NCBI GenBank assembly: GCA_024742705.1 | Contig: JANSXZ010000011.1 | Location: forward strand, 59,972-123,971 | Direction: 5' to 3' | From: Paracoccaceae bacterium | GTDB taxonomy: Bacteria > Pseudomonadota > Alphaproteobacteria > Rhodobacterales > Rhodobacteraceae | Length of the DNA: 64,000 nt | Shown here: positions 13,001 to 20,169 of the stretch, piece by piece | How positions within the stretch are numbered: position 1 is the first letter of the stretch | Layout of the letters: each line of letters begins with the position of its first letter | Position numbers and translations under genes: made by a program | Notes under the pieces: generated by a model | Seen by the model: only the letters and a program-made list of their open reading frames with translations | What the model was told of the DNA's origin: nothing | Database searches by the model: none

Positions 13001-13932
13001 TCGAAGGCCACACCACGCTGAACTATGTCGCCGCGCAATTCGTGGCCAGCGCCGAATTCCGCGCCACCTACGGGCCGCTGGACGATGCGGGCTTTGTCGA
13101 GTTGCTCTATCGCAATGTCCTGGGCCGCGATGCCGACGCACCGGGCCTGGCCAGCTGGCTGAGCGCGCTGGCATCCGGCAGCACTCGCGCCGACGTTCTG
13201 CTGGGCTTTTCCGAAAGTCCCGAGCTGAAGGCCAATTCGGCGGTGTCGTCGTTCTTCTACATCCGCAATCAGACCGACACGGACTGGACCGGGGTTGTCT
13301 ATCGTCTGTATCAGGCCGTTCTGGGGCGCGAGCCCGACACCGACGGCTTCTGCTACTGGGTGGAACGGTTGGGCGACGGCGCCGATTTCAAGGATGAGGT
13401 CGTGCGCGGTTTCATGGACAGCGACGAGTTCCGCAACATCAACGACGAACTGGATCCATCCGAATTCGTCAGGCTGCTGTACGAACATGTGCTGGGCCGC
13501 GTGCCGGACGAAGACGAGGTCCGGCATTGGACAGAACGCATGACGCTGAGCGGCGCCGAGCGCGAGACCATCGTATCCAACTTCTCGGAAAGCCCCGAAT
13601 TCATCCGCGACACGCTGGATGATTTCGTGGCGTGGATGCGCGGGCAGGGTGTCGATGACGTTCTGGACGCCGGCTCTGGCGAGAATGTGCTGGTGGGCGG
13701 TCTGTTCAGCGATACGTTCGTCTTCGACGCGGCCCAGGGAGGCTCGCACCTGGTTCTCGACCTGGAAGCCTGGGACACGCTGGAATTCCGCGGGTTCGGC
13801 TATGCCGACGATGCCGATGTACGCGCACGGCTTTCGGAAGCCGGCGGCAACGTGATCTTCGACGATCAGGGCGTGACCGTGGTGCTGGCCGCAACCGCGC
13901 TGTCCGACATCACCGACGACATGATCCTGTAG
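4024..13932 (+). CDS. Giant multidomain RTX protein with C-type-lectin-like domain and DUF4214 cassette
   Basis: About 3,302 residues. ATG 4024 (MTVSTRITFEQ) is preferred over an in-frame TTG four codons upstream. No signal peptide is seen, as expected for type I export. Residues 1-770 form an unrecognised beta-rich region with a very acidic linker near 265-290. RTX nonapeptide blocks lie at about 778-850, 930-990, 1057-1095, 1300-1335, 1493-1525, 2313-2380, 2658-2730 and 2835-2955. A C-type-lectin-like domain lies near 2180-2305 (GFHLASIADAQENQFV, then W.DG..ETFSAW). An Ig/cadherin-like domain lies near 2535-2635. Two DUF4214 units (2960-3200) and a DDMIL C-terminus close the protein. Domain make-up suggests a Ca2+-stabilised secreted or surface glycan-binding adhesin; this is inference. 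The last 400 residues match the end of the preceding gene. Confidence 0.9.
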   Translation: MTVSTRITFEQSSGQFGPDANGVSFQTFLGVGGDQPATSSFSIGGSARASIPFVGRVEFARAELSGDVSFRMGLEVGFAASPGDITTVLPYDVTFVFPDEVAGGEVFRLDGSAVHDPGGALISTVSPGFAMGVNLVFELAADVGATFGAAGRNQSFTLADFDTSVSIPIISYNSVPDSEEADIAASDLAGVPIEGSSLVDAPGFDDLVGESTENLNGSFLGIDLADLIEVGTSTVIEAGNFEISEEGIALSIPAPGPGESLFKREADKDKLAEDSNTDNDDEEEENRVETEISFGNLADILLSVPAISNELQPLTSTPLSGDSDILSLTLDLDNFATAIFRSLTGSPLTLEAAASASAKLGPVSFGLDAEINLFDADLTLSVPVRQDILAQEAGFETKLSFLRADASGDSTGEAVFVTALAPRQTVFFNENATFQSDAIAEKLLELAAADGQVARDVDVFVDFDEGIPGAFTGETGSVSGGVVALAEGETEWKQVRTFTEETKYLARAQASLTSVSSAIPLTPRDGAIFKYVIYDQDSVVNADGVVDLGTIPTDRQFDLDFEPSEDGILELVQDFVETPVSTTGFVDGAPTLDLVFPAGIDALAVEVAHRASVDVDHSVGLRFQGDLGLSALAASFSASGSAFGIRKSIGVDFGPLWEQEIELFDAGIASLYDDSFQLTGSTFDADFSTGETLEDVQSYDFAVRNATPDDPSVIYIQDVVGAIVDGSASTGTTLSLATVEGVDPASLIDLSNTTGVNAFLANSTDAGAWTLISVENVIGTRGGDTLTGDDGDNQLSGGEGDDTLSGNGGNDLLEGGRGNDILVGDDIAGPAGDDTLSGGAGFDRLFVTRGNDQLDGGIAPAIGDTGLEPVDLDVLSFDLLAHAVDLNLTTGEITVDAGADLGTQSYSNFEGYAGSQVGDRLIGAATRDYFEGGAGNDTLMGEDVAGLDLAARAALTGENDRLYAGDDDDRLTGGPGADLLDGGAGDDTVDYSYAPTSVFVSLNSPVTLSEADAEPLRPTPGGPSVDFARIDGQGWRGWAQGDQLRDVENIDGSQFDDILFGDAGDNRLLGGEGDDRLAGRGGSDTLRGEDGDDVLWRALPDTLGDDRNAATVDAVAIPEVGDANVVLPVPDSVLTGLTAPARTVSVLDGGDDFDLVLTDGGAALSFDHEIALVSNGLSGTIIDVEVWTLRFAAEFETEVVGSLTDGTLEIRTRADPEPGDLYVTGVRAPSVGSTAGAFTEIDPVLASDWFDDPGAFGGPPDGATFGQVFASRPTQIDRNVTLERSLDSLIDIEGLSGSYGNDSLVGDDAANALFGGGGRDAISAMGGDDRLGFGEVQSAGDLFSFPGFPTTLVSTNLIESGPSLDDLVADYIAAGRDLAALDQVMDDLAAYEVTYFGGTTLTPLEEHSFLDGGAGSNTLDLRYDRGIRFLPGTSDATAQVNLGTVTSGAVRTGELVLGEAELNGLVFGTGGSTGSLSALLLDIDHVIGTSNTDGLTGNDADNRIEGGAGGDRIDGGIGNDTLSYANAAEAINFIVQDDDTFLVAAGDADGDQVRNIEFVVGSAHEDLMGTTLAVSLGASVVETSDLIEIDGAGGDDVLFAELSGIRISGGEGDDKLFLNNTDLGTGNTDLVGGTGIDVLIAGVDAALFSASIDYTGAAPEMRLTRDADGAEWNISGFEYIYDSSFGGPLVYLDNLDPVVGARSDLVLDEDPALPFSIAPEGVADLETEDGITIDILPGTGRVTYQPGGTGPQTDVTAGLVLTAAEAATLVFVPDQDFGLPVDSETLLFSTELNGDELTKAELEAAVLAAGTEGALRGEALAISFLYPGEDEADRQFRKIEIAPRAFDGASLDLPTVTDFDAAEITIETQVFAGQDQGATLNVLARLPVGYLGDEQLFEITAIPEHGRLYRFDSDSGEEILLQIGDRITNSADLELRTDGAILPAGVSVGFTPVETLSFAVSQVPDAGHVFNPNVDVLFELPEDSDADTQYVLLGVPEDGTLFQRDAETGARSALAPGDTVDADTLTRLSFRADPARNATERDAAAVQEVQQAQNRMTDLGAFGTGDPLPEIDKLGNDPAQDATAIRAVLVQKDRALPEFNGLRIDLAETGDTSVWDWETVVGNGTVAIDGVDTSLAAPVDWMQRGAADGGNGEIYGVLTYDVSFRLNTHDSFVSALNDVMGDGNQGFHLASIADAQENQFVFDVALAAGEFQDSFTGPLFGGQPLLGSDGTTSFRNGLAWDDGTSETFSAWRSDSFVNDTNAGTVFSPLTGGEDPDDPILLPTWDDGFGNGTFTNASILEVRSLTTEKNDLVTGSGADEAIRGGGGDDWLLGQGGDDTIEGGSGADILDGGEGDDLLTGGIGDDIFVVARDAGADTIVDFTLEDRLDLGALGLTSLSQLQIYTVVADNPDGVLDVNTVLSAYGSQITLVGFDHGATPLSIDNFYGLPVQLASVMPARDQLTLAVGDTLREDEIADLRYFGDLDVNGAVGAFELEVRDPWALPDDTTGLWATDPRPDDRDGIVTLGRDIVLTPQNDAPRAADDAFSLTLGSVLEGRDPLLKLTATDPESDPITFRLVSGPQAGVLIFDDDGGFLYTSDADFDIESLPEPGVDIFTYAVSDGTSEVVRTVTIDISPLQPARTVDPATTEREGGAPLLFGLETDDILIGSTEGDILLGDFGRDSLYGDEGADTLSGQQGDDSLDGGEGDDLIDGGTGTDTMTGGGGADVFVLNADPVLGPSVVLPSLSATGLVAFAPATTGSPPDVVTDFEPGVDLLDVSNWEVSSLSGLVIEAATGGGVLVSTPDGSFCALIQNTAGTLLPSDLSASDFTFFATLNDYLLGTDGPDPLDGEDGNDTIIGLGDDDTLTGGPDNDLILPGSGSDQADGGSGDDTVSFADQASDARVDLVAGTVTIGSDVNQISGFETVLTGAGADRLIGDKGANRLVSDGGNDFLYGDGLKPSMHPELAGSVYRMYIAALGREPDSAGFVHWIIDLFEGHTTLNYVAAQFVASAEFRATYGPLDDAGFVELLYRNVLGRDADAPGLASWLSALASGSTRADVLLGFSESPELKANSAVSSFFYIRNQTDTDWTGVVYRLYQAVLGREPDTDGFCYWVERLGDGADFKDEVVRGFMDSDEFRNINDELDPSEFVRLLYEHVLGRVPDEDEVRHWTERMTLSGAERETIVSNFSESPEFIRDTLDDFVAWMRGQGVDDVLDAGSGENVLVGGLFSDTFVFDAAQGGSHLVLDLEAWDTLEFRGFGYADDADVRARLSEAGGNVIFDDQGVTVVLAATALSDITDDMIL

Positions 13933-14218
13933 CCGTCCAGGGCGGGCGGAAGCGCAGGAACAGCCCGTGCGGTACATTCCGCCGGTGGCGCAATTCCTGC
14001 AAAACGGGGGATCGGCACCGGATTTTGCGGCAACGCAAGAGTCTTATAATCAGTATTATGGTAAATATTAGATATGTATCCCAGATGCGGAATGACGTTC
14101 CGACATGCGGTATTGGCACTCTGCTGAAACCAGACTAACGTGACCCCCGGACAGAGTCGCGGCCAGATCGGAGATGACATCCGTTGCCGCCGCCGCACCG
14201 TCCGAGGGAGGATAAGCA
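13933..14218. other. Intergenic region upstream of the acyl-CoA ligase operon
   Basis: There is an AT-rich island (14041-14080). A short palindrome CGGAA-TGACG-TTCCG lies at 14088-14102. A weak promoter-like pair TTGGCA (14113-14118) and TAACGT (14136-14141) with 17 bases between could drive the operon. No T-tracted terminator is visible after the RTX gene. A strong Shine-Dalgarno GGGAGGA (14206-14212) ends the region. Nothing else is recognised. Confidence 0.4.
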
Positions 14219-14272
14219 ATGTCGCAACCGAACGCGCGCCCGATCCGTGCGGCCTGGACCGTGCCCGCATGA
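14219..14272 (+). CDS. Possible 17-residue leader peptide coupled to the acyl-CoA ligase
   Basis: ATG 14219 has the best ribosome-binding site of the region (GGGAGGA at 14206-14212, 6 bases away). It opens a 17-codon frame, MSQPNARPIRAAWTVPA. Its TGA (14270-14272) overlaps the ATG (14269) of the acyl-CoA ligase in an ATGA junction. The ligase start itself has no comparable Shine-Dalgarno site, so its translation may depend on re-initiation after the leader. The alternative is that ATG 14219 is the genuine ligase start and a frameshift (natural or sequencing) separates the two. The peptide shows no recognised motif. Confidence 0.45.
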   Translation: MSQPNARPIRAAWTVPA

Positions 14273-15978
14273 CCGCCATGTCGTTGCATGAAGCGGTGCA
14301 CCATGTCACCACGACCAACCCGACCTTCGCGGTCGGCCAAGCCGACATTCGCGGCGTGCGCTACAAAGTGTTCGAAAACGTGCCGCCGCATGTGCCCGCC
14401 CTGATGATGGGCAGCCGCGCGGCCCAAGGCGACGGCGCCGCCGACTACCTGATTTATGAAGATGAACGCTGGACTTATGACGCGTTCTGCGACGATGTTC
14501 ACAGCATGGCGCAGGTTCTGCGCGATCATGGCGTGACCAAGGGCCAACCAGTTGCGATCGCCATGCGCAACTGCCCCGAACTTTTGATCCTGACTCTGGC
14601 GATCGCCTCTGTCGGTGCGGTAACCGTCTTTGTGAATGCCTGGTGGACGACACCCGAACTGGACTACGCGCTGCGCGACAGCGGCGCACGCATTGTCTTT
14701 GCCGATGGCGCGCGGATTGCGCGGCTGGCCGATCTGATCGGTCCGCTGGGTCTGACGGTGGCCGGCGTGCGCGACGGCGAACAGACAGCCCCGCGCGCGT
14801 TCTCCGATCTGCTGAACGGCGCTCGGGGGGCCGCATACATCGCGCCCGATCTCGAAACCGACGATGATTTCGCGATCATGTATTCCTCGGGCACAACCGG
14901 GCATCCGAAAGGCGTGGTGCAGACGCATCGCGGTGCGATCAACGCGGTTTTCACATGGCTGATGCAGGCGGTGATGGCGCCGCTTGTCACCCCGCCTCCG
15001 GTGGATGCCCCTGCTGCACCGCGGCCCTCGGTCCTGGTGGTCACGCCGTTGTTTCATGTGACAGCGACGCATCCCATGTTCTTGCTGTCGATGCCCGCTG
15101 GCGCCAAGATCGCGCTGATGTACAAATGGGACGCGGATGCGGCCGTGCGCCTGATCCGTGACGAAAAGATCACGCGATTTCTGGGGGTTCCGACGCAAAG
15201 TGCCGATCTGATGGAGGCCGCGAAACGGCTGGGCGAACCTCTGCCCAGCCTCGATTTCCTTGGATCCGGCGGGGCAAAGCGACCGGCGGCGCAGGTTGCG
15301 GAACTGGCCCAGACCTTTCCAAGGGCTCAGGTTGCCACCGGCTGGGGCATGACGGAAACCAATGCCAACGGGATCGGAATGGCCGGGCTGGACTATGTGG
15401 CGCGGCCCGGATCGGCGGGGCGGCTCTATCCGCCGGTGCAGGAACTGCGGTTTCTCGACGATGCCGGGCGCGACGTGGGCGTCGGCGAGATCGGCGAGAT
15501 CACCGTCAAGAGCCCGTGCAACATGCGGTGCTACCTGAACAAACCCGCTGAAACCGCTGAAACCATGCAAGACGGATGGCTGCGCACCGGCGATCTGGGC
15601 ATGATCGACGCCGACGGTTTCGTGACCATCGTCGACCGCAAGAAGAACATCATCATCCGCGGCGGTGAAAACATCGCCTGCCTGGATGTTGAGGGCGCGC
15701 TGCACCGGCACCCGGCAGTGGCCGAGGCCTGTGCCTTCGCGGTTCCGCATTCCCGTCTGGGCGAAGTTGTGGGAGCCGGAGTGCAACTGCGGCGCGGGAT
15801 GCAGACCACGCCCGAGGAATTGCGCGCATTTCTGGCCGAACATATCGCCGCGTTCAAAATTCCCGAACACATCTGGCTGCGGGCCGATCCCCTGCCCCGT
15901 GGCGCCACCGACAAGATCGACCGCCGCGCGCTGCGCGCGGCCTGTCTGCAACTTGAGGAGCAAAAGGCAAAAGTATGA
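14269..15978 (+). CDS. Acyl-CoA ligase (class I adenylate-forming, FadD-like)
   Basis: 569 residues from ATG 14269. It activates a carboxylic acid to its CoA thioester through an acyl-adenylate. Visible motifs are the P-loop YSSGTTGHPKG (about residue 205), GWGMTE (about 358), the hinge motif WLRTGDLG (about 438) and the C-terminal catalytic lysine in TDKIDRR (about 547). It is the first full gene of a + strand operon and overlaps the 3-hydroxyacyl-CoA dehydrogenase by ATGA, so it probably commits the substrate to the degradation steps encoded downstream. The chain-length or ring specificity cannot be read from the sequence. An in-frame GTG at 14140 exists, but the residues it would add do not resemble the family. 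Confidence 0.9.
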   Translation: MTAMSLHEAVHHVTTTNPTFAVGQADIRGVRYKVFENVPPHVPALMMGSRAAQGDGAADYLIYEDERWTYDAFCDDVHSMAQVLRDHGVTKGQPVAIAMRNCPELLILTLAIASVGAVTVFVNAWWTTPELDYALRDSGARIVFADGARIARLADLIGPLGLTVAGVRDGEQTAPRAFSDLLNGARGAAYIAPDLETDDDFAIMYSSGTTGHPKGVVQTHRGAINAVFTWLMQAVMAPLVTPPPVDAPAAPRPSVLVVTPLFHVTATHPMFLLSMPAGAKIALMYKWDADAAVRLIRDEKITRFLGVPTQSADLMEAAKRLGEPLPSLDFLGSGGAKRPAAQVAELAQTFPRAQVATGWGMTETNANGIGMAGLDYVARPGSAGRLYPPVQELRFLDDAGRDVGVGEIGEITVKSPCNMRCYLNKPAETAETMQDGWLRTGDLGMIDADGFVTIVDRKKNIIIRGGENIACLDVEGALHRHPAVAEACAFAVPHSRLGEVVGAGVQLRRGMQTTPEELRAFLAEHIAAFKIPEHIWLRADPLPRGATDKIDRRALRAACLQLEEQKAKV

Positions 15979-17264
15979 CGCATCAGGAAAAAACCGGTGC
16001 CTATATCGCCGATGCCGGTGCCCGCGCCTGGCAGGTGCCGGGGCTGGATCCGGCGACACCCAAGCGCGCGATCGCGACCGTGGGCATCATCGGCGCCGGA
16101 ACGATGGGCGGCGGCATCGCGATGAACTTTGCGACCGCCGGTTTCAACGTGCGGATTGTCGAAACCGCCCAGGCGGCGCTGGATCGCGGTCTGGCTGTGG
16201 TGCGCGGCAACTATCAGCGCAGCGCCGACAAGGGACGGTTTCCCCAGGATGAGGTCGAGACGCGGATGGCCCGTTTCGACGGCCGGCTTGCCATCGCCGA
16301 CCTGGCCGATTGCGACCTGGTGATCGAGGCCGTCTTCGAGGACATGGACCTCAAGAAAACCATTTTCACCGAACTTGATCGGGTGATGAAACCCGGTGCG
16401 ATCCTGGCCACCAATACCTCGGCTCTGGACATCGACGAGATCGCCGCCGTCACCGAACGGCCCGGCGACGTGATCGGCCTGCACTTCTTTTCGCCGGCCA
16501 ACGTGATGAAATTGCTGGAAATCGTGCGCGCGCGGCACACTTCAGAAGATGTGGTAGCCACCTGCATGGATCTGGCGCGAACCATCAACAAGATCGCTGT
16601 TCTGGTTGGGGTCTGCCCCGGTTTCGTCGGCAACCGTATCCTGTTTGCGCGGCAAAAGCAGGCCAACAAACTGGTCTACCGCGGGGTCATGCCATGGGAT
16701 GTGGATGCGGCGCTGAACGCCTTCGGCTTCAAGATGGGACCGTTCCAGATGTCCGACCTGGCCGGTCTGGATATCGGATGGTCAAAGGGTGCAACCACCG
16801 ATAATCCGATCCGCGATGCGCTGTGCGAAATGGACCGGCGCGGGCAGAAGACGCAGGCCGGCTATTATGATTACGACGCGGCGCGGCGTCCGGTTCCGTC
16901 GGATGTGACCGCCGGCGTGATCCGCGACATCACCGGCGCCGAGCCGTCGCAGATGGCCTCCGACGATATCCTGAAGACGCTGATCCACCCAATGATCAAC
17001 GAGGCGGTGAAGATACTCGAAGAGAACAAGGCGCAGCGGCCGTCGGACGTGGATGTGGTCTGGCTGAACGGCTATGGCTGGCCGCCCGACAGTGGCGGGC
17101 CGATGTGGTACGGCGATATGGTCGGCGCCGCCGAAGTTCTGGCGACAATGGAGGAACTGGGCCGCGAAGACCCCGAATTCGCCCCCGCCCAGACGTTGCG
17201 CGCGCTGGCATCGCGCGGTGGATCGTTCACGCAAATCGACACCGGCGGCCTGAAAACCGACTGA
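15975..17264 (+). CDS. 3-hydroxyacyl-CoA dehydrogenase (NAD-dependent)
   Basis: 429 residues; oxidises an (S)-3-hydroxyacyl-CoA to the 3-ketoacyl-CoA. The Rossmann signature [11 protein letters not shown] is near residue 38, after an N-terminal extension of about 35 residues. The active-site region [17 protein letters not shown] (about 167) carries the family catalytic His, and GFVGNRI begins the C-terminal helical dimerisation domains. It is a stand-alone dehydrogenase of the FadB C-terminal type without the hydratase half; the hydratase is the next gene. ATGA overlap with the ligase implies co-translation. Confidence 0.9.
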   Translation: MTHQEKTGAYIADAGARAWQVPGLDPATPKRAIATVGIIGAGTMGGGIAMNFATAGFNVRIVETAQAALDRGLAVVRGNYQRSADKGRFPQDEVETRMARFDGRLAIADLADCDLVIEAVFEDMDLKKTIFTELDRVMKPGAILATNTSALDIDEIAAVTERPGDVIGLHFFSPANVMKLLEIVRARHTSEDVVATCMDLARTINKIAVLVGVCPGFVGNRILFARQKQANKLVYRGVMPWDVDAALNAFGFKMGPFQMSDLAGLDIGWSKGATTDNPIRDALCEMDRRGQKTQAGYYDYDAARRPVPSDVTAGVIRDITGAEPSQMASDDILKTLIHPMINEAVKILEENKAQRPSDVDVVWLNGYGWPPDSGGPMWYGDMVGAAEVLATMEELGREDPEFAPAQTLRALASRGGSFTQIDTGGLKTD

Positions 17265-17276
17265 CAGGATATTGAT

Positions 17277-18053
17277 ATGGAATATGAATTCGTAAGAACC
17301 GAAGTGGTCGGCAACGTTCTGGTCGTCACGATGAACCGCCCCGATGTCTACAATGCCGTGCATCCGCCGATGCACCACGAAATGGATGCAATCTGGAACG
17401 ACTTCGCGGCCAACCCGGATCTGTGGGTCGCGGTTTTGACCGGCGCGGGCGACAAGGCGTTCTCGGCCGGCAACGATCTTAAGCATACCGCGCAGGGCGG
17501 TGGCGGCACGGTGCCCGCTTCGGGGTTCGCCGGCCTGTCCAAGCGCTTTGATCTGGAAAAGCCGGTGATCGCGGCGGTAAACGGGTTTGCCATGGGCGGC
17601 GGTTTCGAAACCGCGCTGTCGTGCGACATCATCATCGGGGCCGACACCTCGACATATGCCCTGCCCGAGGTCAAGGTCGGTTTCTTCGCGGCCACCGGCG
17701 GTGTCCAGCGCCTGTCGCGCTACATCGGCAGGATGGCGGCGCGCGAACTGCTGTTCACCGGCCGCCACCTGAGCGCCGACGAGGCGCTGTCGCTTGGCGT
17801 TCTCAACGCGGTCGTGCCGGCGGCCGACCTGATGGAAACCGCGATGGCCAAGGCCCAGGAAATCGCCGCCCAGTCGCCTTCGTCGGTCAAGGCGACCAAA
17901 CGGGTTCTGAACGCGATGGACGTGGCAGAAGGTTTGCCCGACAGCCTCGAACACAGTTACGTTGTGCTGGCGGATCTGATGAAAACCGAAGACTTCCGCG
18001 AAGGCGTCAGCGCCTTTGTCGAAAAGCGCAAGCCCAACTGGGTAAACCGTTGA
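17277..18053 (+). CDS. Enoyl-CoA hydratase (crotonase family)
   Basis: 258 residues; adds water across an enoyl-CoA double bond. Both crotonase glutamates are present: one in AMGGGFETAL (about residue 105) and one in LPEVKVG (about 124). The oxyanion-hole segment FSAGNDLKH is near 61. A true hydratase activity is therefore likely, complementing the separate dehydrogenase just upstream (12-base gap). It sits between that dehydrogenase and the ACAD10/11-like enzyme in one operon. Confidence 0.88.
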   Translation: MEYEFVRTEVVGNVLVVTMNRPDVYNAVHPPMHHEMDAIWNDFAANPDLWVAVLTGAGDKAFSAGNDLKHTAQGGGGTVPASGFAGLSKRFDLEKPVIAAVNGFAMGGGFETALSCDIIIGADTSTYALPEVKVGFFAATGGVQRLSRYIGRMAARELLFTGRHLSADEALSLGVLNAVVPAADLMETAMAKAQEIAAQSPSSVKATKRVLNAMDVAEGLPDSLEHSYVVLADLMKTEDFREGVSAFVEKRKPNWVNR

Positions 18054-18086
18054 TATCATATAATTTCAGGTAACAGGGAGGCCCCG

Positions 18087-19397
18087 ATGGGCATCAGTCA
18101 TACACCGCTGGAAATGAACAATCTGGAAATGTCGGAAAAGGCAAAGCCGCTGCTGGACGCGGTCGTGCGCCACATCCGCGACAATGTCGAGCCGATCACC
18201 GAAGAATATTTCCGGCTTGGCGAAGGCCGGGCCAACCGTTGGTCGCATGCGCCCGGTCAGCTTGAACTGCTGGAAACCGCCAAACAGAAGGCCCGCGAAA
18301 GCGGCCTGTGGAACTTCTTTCTGCCCAATGCCGAAACCGGCGAAGGCCTGTCCAACCTCGATTACGCCTATATCGCCGCGGAACTGGGCAAGAACCCCCT
18401 GGCGTCGGAAACGCTGAACTGTTCGGCGCCGGATACCGGCAACATGGAAGTTCTCGAGCGCGTCGGCACACCCGAGCAGAAGGAACGCTGGCTCAAACCG
18501 CTTCTGGCCGGCGAGATCCGGTCGGCCTTTGCGATGACCGAACCGGATGTGGCCTCGTCAGATGCCAAGAACATCTCGACCAGCGCGGTTCTGGACGGTG
18601 ACGAATGGGTCATAAATGGCGAGAAATACTATATTTCCGGCGCCGGTGACCCGCGTTGCAAGATCATGATCACGATGGTCAAGACCTCGCCCGACGCCGA
18701 GGCGTTCAAGCAGCAAAGCCAGATCCTGGTGCCGATCGACACCCCCGGTGTAGAGATCCTGGGGCCGATGCATGTGTTCGGCCACGACGACGCGCCGCAT
18801 GGCCACATGCACATCCGGTTTACAGATGTGCGCGTGCCGCGCGACAACATGCTGCTGGGCGAAGGCCGCGGTTTCGAGATCAGCCAGCTGCGGCTGGGAC
18901 CGGGGCGGATTCACCACTGCATGCGTTCGATCGGTCAGGCCGACCGCGCGCTGGATCTGATGATGGACCGCGCACTGAGCCGTGAAGCCTTCGGCAAGCG
19001 GATCATCGACCTGGGCAAGAACATGGAGACCATCTCGCGGTCGCGGATCGAAATCGAAGCCATGCGCCTGATGGTGCTGAAGGCGGCCAAGGCGATGGAC
19101 CTTCTGGGCAACAAGGAAGCGCGTATCTGGGTCAGCATGATCAAGGCGATGGTGCCCGAGAAAGTCTGCAAGATCATCGACGACGCGATGCAGGTGCATG
19201 GCGCCACGGGGATTTCGCAATGGTCGCCGCTGTCGGGGATGTACACCGGCCAGCGCACCCTGCGGTTTGCCGATGGCCCGGATGAGGTGCACCACCATGT
19301 CGTGGCCCGCGCCGAAGTCAACGCGTTCAAGGACTCCAACGCGCGCAAGGCGCTGCAACCGGGTGCGGCACCCGGCAAAGTGTTTTCGGGGCCATAA
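18087..19397 (+). CDS. ACAD10/11-like acyl-CoA dehydrogenase family protein
   Basis: 436 residues with the long N-terminus typical of the ACAD10/ACAD11/LvaC branch. Diagnostic segments recognised from that branch are GHDDAPHGH (about residue 230), LGPGRIHHCMR (about 270) and RFADGPDEVHHH near 415, where ordinary acyl-CoA dehydrogenases have a YEGTSE-type loop with catalytic Glu. In mammals and in the Pseudomonas levulinate (lva) pathway, members of this branch work with an APH-fold kinase on 4- (or 3-) hydroxyacyl-CoAs, removing phosphate to give an enoyl-CoA. A matching kinase lies at 35438-36469 in this window. GGGAGG precedes the start. A plain FAD-dependent dehydrogenase on an unusual substrate remains possible. 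Confidence 0.85.
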   Translation: MGISHTPLEMNNLEMSEKAKPLLDAVVRHIRDNVEPITEEYFRLGEGRANRWSHAPGQLELLETAKQKARESGLWNFFLPNAETGEGLSNLDYAYIAAELGKNPLASETLNCSAPDTGNMEVLERVGTPEQKERWLKPLLAGEIRSAFAMTEPDVASSDAKNISTSAVLDGDEWVINGEKYYISGAGDPRCKIMITMVKTSPDAEAFKQQSQILVPIDTPGVEILGPMHVFGHDDAPHGHMHIRFTDVRVPRDNMLLGEGRGFEISQLRLGPGRIHHCMRSIGQADRALDLMMDRALSREAFGKRIIDLGKNMETISRSRIEIEAMRLMVLKAAKAMDLLGNKEARIWVSMIKAMVPEKVCKIIDDAMQVHGATGISQWSPLSGMYTGQRTLRFADGPDEVHHHVVARAEVNAFKDSNARKALQPGAAPGKVFSGP

Positions 19398-19400
19398 GCG

Positions 19401-20165
19401 ATGATGTTCGATCTGACAGGCAAGGTGGCGCTCCTGACGGGCGCCTCCAAGGGCATGGGCCTGGCGATGGCCCGGGGGCTGGCACAGCATGGCGCGACGG
19501 TGGTGATATCGGCGCGCAAGCAGGATCAGCTGGATGCCGCGGCGGCGGACATCAACGCAATGGGACAGGGGCGCGCCATCGGCGCGGCCTGCAACGTGGG
19601 CTACAAGGATCAACTGGCGGCGCTGGTCGAAAAGACCCGCGCCGAAGCCGGGCCCATCGACATCGTCATCGGCAATGCGGGCGTGAACCCTTACTACGGC
19701 AAGACCTCGCAAATCCCTGATGACGCTTACGAAAAGACCATGAAGGCCAATGTGCAGTCGAACCTCTGGCTGGCGCAACTGGCGGTGCCGGACATGGTGG
19801 CCAAGGGATCGGGATCGATGATGTTCACATCGTCGATCGGCGCATTCAAGCCATCCGAGATGCTGGGCACCTATGGCATGTCGAAACTGGCGCTGATCGG
19901 CCTGGTGCGCAATCTCGCCGCCGAGTTCGGCCCGGCGGGTGTGCGGTTCAACGCGATCTGTCCGGGGTTGGTCAAGACCGATTTCGCCCGCGAGCTTTGG
20001 GACAATCCTGAAGTGGAAAAGCGTATTCAGGGTGAAATTCCCCTGCGGCGCCTGGGTGAGCCGGACGATTTCGCGGGGTTGGCAGTTTATCTGGCCTCGG
20101 ACGCAAGCCGTTACATGACGGGACAGGCCCTGACCGTCTGCGGCGGATCCAACATGTGGACGTGA
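19401..20165 (+). CDS. Short-chain dehydrogenase/reductase (SDR)
   Basis: 254 residues of the classical SDR fold: cofactor motif TGASKGMG near residue 14, NAG at about 93, and the Ser/Tyr/Lys set in SSIGAF and YGMSK (about 155). It ends with the typical Y-M-TGQ-LTVCGGSNMW. It starts 3 bases after the ACAD gene, so it is co-transcribed. It probably oxidises or reduces an alcohol/ketone intermediate of the pathway. In the lva operon an SDR accompanies the kinase and ACAD, which fits, but the substrate here is not known. Confidence 0.85.
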   Translation: MMFDLTGKVALLTGASKGMGLAMARGLAQHGATVVISARKQDQLDAAAADINAMGQGRAIGAACNVGYKDQLAALVEKTRAEAGPIDIVIGNAGVNPYYGKTSQIPDDAYEKTMKANVQSNLWLAQLAVPDMVAKGSGSMMFTSSIGAFKPSEMLGTYGMSKLALIGLVRNLAAEFGPAGVRFNAICPGLVKTDFARELWDNPEVEKRIQGEIPLRRLGEPDDFAGLAVYLASDASRYMTGQALTVCGGSNMWT

Positions 20166-20169
20166 CAAT

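Noticed and set aside
8110..13977. Long - strand frames (806 and 700 residues) across the second RTX gene
   Set aside because: Same cause: high GC and repeat-rich coding strand leave long open antisense frames with no recognisable protein features.
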